This document shows, piece by piece, positions 38,022 through 39,232 of a stretch of 39,232 nt of DNA (positions are counted from its first letter, which is position 1; each line of letters starts with the position of its first letter). The notes below the pieces were generated by a model that was not told the DNA's origin, did no database searches, and saw only the letters and a program-made list of their open reading frames with translations. The stretch spans positions 1 through 39,232 of the forward strand of contig CALFRN010000280.1 of assembly GCA_937919085.1 (NCBI GenBank). The letters run 5' to 3'. The translations under genes and the position numbers were made by a program. This DNA comes from an uncultured Reyranella sp. Lineage in GTDB: Bacteria > Pseudomonadota > Alphaproteobacteria > Reyranellales > Reyranellaceae.

Positions 38022-39216
38022 CGTTGTCGCGCGAGCGCACATAGACGCAGGCCCCGGCCACGAGACCGATGCCGAGTGCGGCGAAGGCGATGCGGTAGGC
38101 CGCATCCGAGCCGCCGAAGCCCTCGATGATATAGCCAACGCCGGCTGGCAGGACGGTTAGTCCCAGGCATTGGGCCATGTTCACGGTGGTGACGCCGCGT
38201 CCGGCGAGCCGGTCGGGGAACAGGGCGCGTCCCTGCGCCACGATCACGGTGCCGAACGCGCAGAAGAAGCAGAATCCCACCAGCAGGGCTGTGGCGAGCC
38301 AGAGCGGCGGCTGGGGCGTGAAGGCAAGTGCCGCAAGCAGTGCCGTCGAGATCGCCGCTCCGCCCAGCACCGCTTTCTTGCGCGACCGCAGCAGCCGGTC
38401 CATCGGCCCGTAGGCGAGAATGCCCAGGATCTGCGCCGCACCCATCGCCAGAAGCACATTGCCGCGTGCCACGCCATCGAGCTTGTGCACGTCGTAGAGA
38501 TAGGGGCCGCCCCACACCCCCAGCACCGTCAGCATGGTAGCGTAGGCAAAGAAATGCATGGCGAGTACCGGCAACAAGCCCGGCATCGCCCAGACCTCGC
38601 GCAGCCCCCTGGCGATTTCGCCGAGGTTCTCATTTTTCGCCACGGGTGCGGGCTGGTCGGGGGGCCGATCCTGCACGAAGATATAGAAGCCCGCCGCCAC
38701 CGCTACCGTCACCACGGCGAGGCCGACGAAGCCGCTGCGCCAACCCACGGTGCCGGCGATCCACGCGAGTGGCGTTGCCGCGGCGAGTGTGCCGATGTTG
38801 GAGGCGGCAAACACCCATGACAGGGCGGTTGCGAGCTTGGCGGGCGGAAACCAGCGCGAGCACAGGAACACCACCGACATGAACGAGGCGGCGCAGCCGA
38901 TGCCGACCACGATGCGGCCGCCGATCAGGTCGGCGGCGTCGGCGGCTGTGGCGATCCACAGCGAGCCGGCCATGGCCAGCAGCGAAAATGCCGCCACCGT
39001 CAGACGTGCGCCGAACCGGTCGAACCACATGCCGACCGGGATCTGAACGGCGAACAGCGCGAAGAAGAAGGCGCTACCGGCCCAACCGAGCTGGCGCGGC
39101 GACAGGTCGAGGTCGCGCGTCAGTTCCGGTGCGATTACGCCGTTGGAAACGCGGTAGAACTGACTGAGACAGGTCACCGCGATCAGCAGCGACAGGAGCG
39201 GCCATCGGGATGCCAT
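38002..39216 (-). CDS. MFS transporter
   Basis: About 12 TM; GWAGSAFFFALFAVQIPVGMWFDRFGARLTVAAFSLLAMAG; 20-nt tail overlap with the cytochrome gene. Confidence 0.9.
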   Translation of the reverse strand: MASRWPLLSLLIAVTCLSQFYRVSNGVIAPELTRDLDLSPRQLGWAGSAFFFALFAVQIPVGMWFDRFGARLTVAAFSLLAMAGSLWIATAADAADLIGGRIVVGIGCAASFMSVVFLCSRWFPPAKLATALSWVFAASNIGTLAAATPLAWIAGTVGWRSGFVGLAVVTVAVAAGFYIFVQDRPPDQPAPVAKNENLGEIARGLREVWAMPGLLPVLAMHFFAYATMLTVLGVWGGPYLYDVHKLDGVARGNVLLAMGAAQILGILAYGPMDRLLRSRKKAVLGGAAISTALLAALAFTPQPPLWLATALLVGFCFFCAFGTVIVAQGRALFPDRLAGRGVTTVNMAQCLGLTVLPAGVGYIIEGFGGSDAAYRIAFAALGIGLVAGACVYVRSRDNATGWPA

Positions 39217-39232
39217 GCGGCGGCCTGCCTAG

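Overview
High-GC chromosomal window, probably alphaproteobacterial (inferred from protein style and gene order; no database search was possible). It is almost fully coding and mostly housekeeping. Recognisable blocks, left to right: edge-truncated SnoaL-like gene, GNAT, mrp/apbC (-), hflK-hflC-degP, MDR oxidoreductase and serB (-), miaA, ilvI-ilvH, a lone lipoprotein gene (-), ilvC, SDR (-), Zn alcohol dehydrogenase, acyl-CoA dehydrogenase, hypothetical protein, ppa, the elongasome cluster mreB-mreC-mreD-mrdA-rodA, tRNA-Lys(CTT), amidohydrolase, MFS, DinB and Spy-like genes (-), a phosphofructokinase with a PPi-type motif, prmB (-), Tat-like thioredoxin-fold protein, CaiB-type CoA-transferase, small Asp/Tyr-rich lipoprotein (-), amidase and cytosine-deaminase-like amidohydrolase (-), TTT substrate-binding protein, thiolase-DUF35 pair, alkB (-), cytochrome c, MFS (-). 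I saw no rRNA, CRISPR array, integrase, intact IS or phage genes, and no clearly new multi-gene system. Items most worth a second look: a long interrupted inverted repeat around the mrp/hflK divergent promoter; an amidohydrolase whose expected catalytic Asp and Glu positions look substituted; a hybrid PFK cofactor signature; a 59-aa remnant of an FAD-monooxygenase N-terminus not present in the ORF track; recurring 4-nt shared stop codons at convergent gene ends; and a possible catabolic cluster at about 29.5-36.9 kb.
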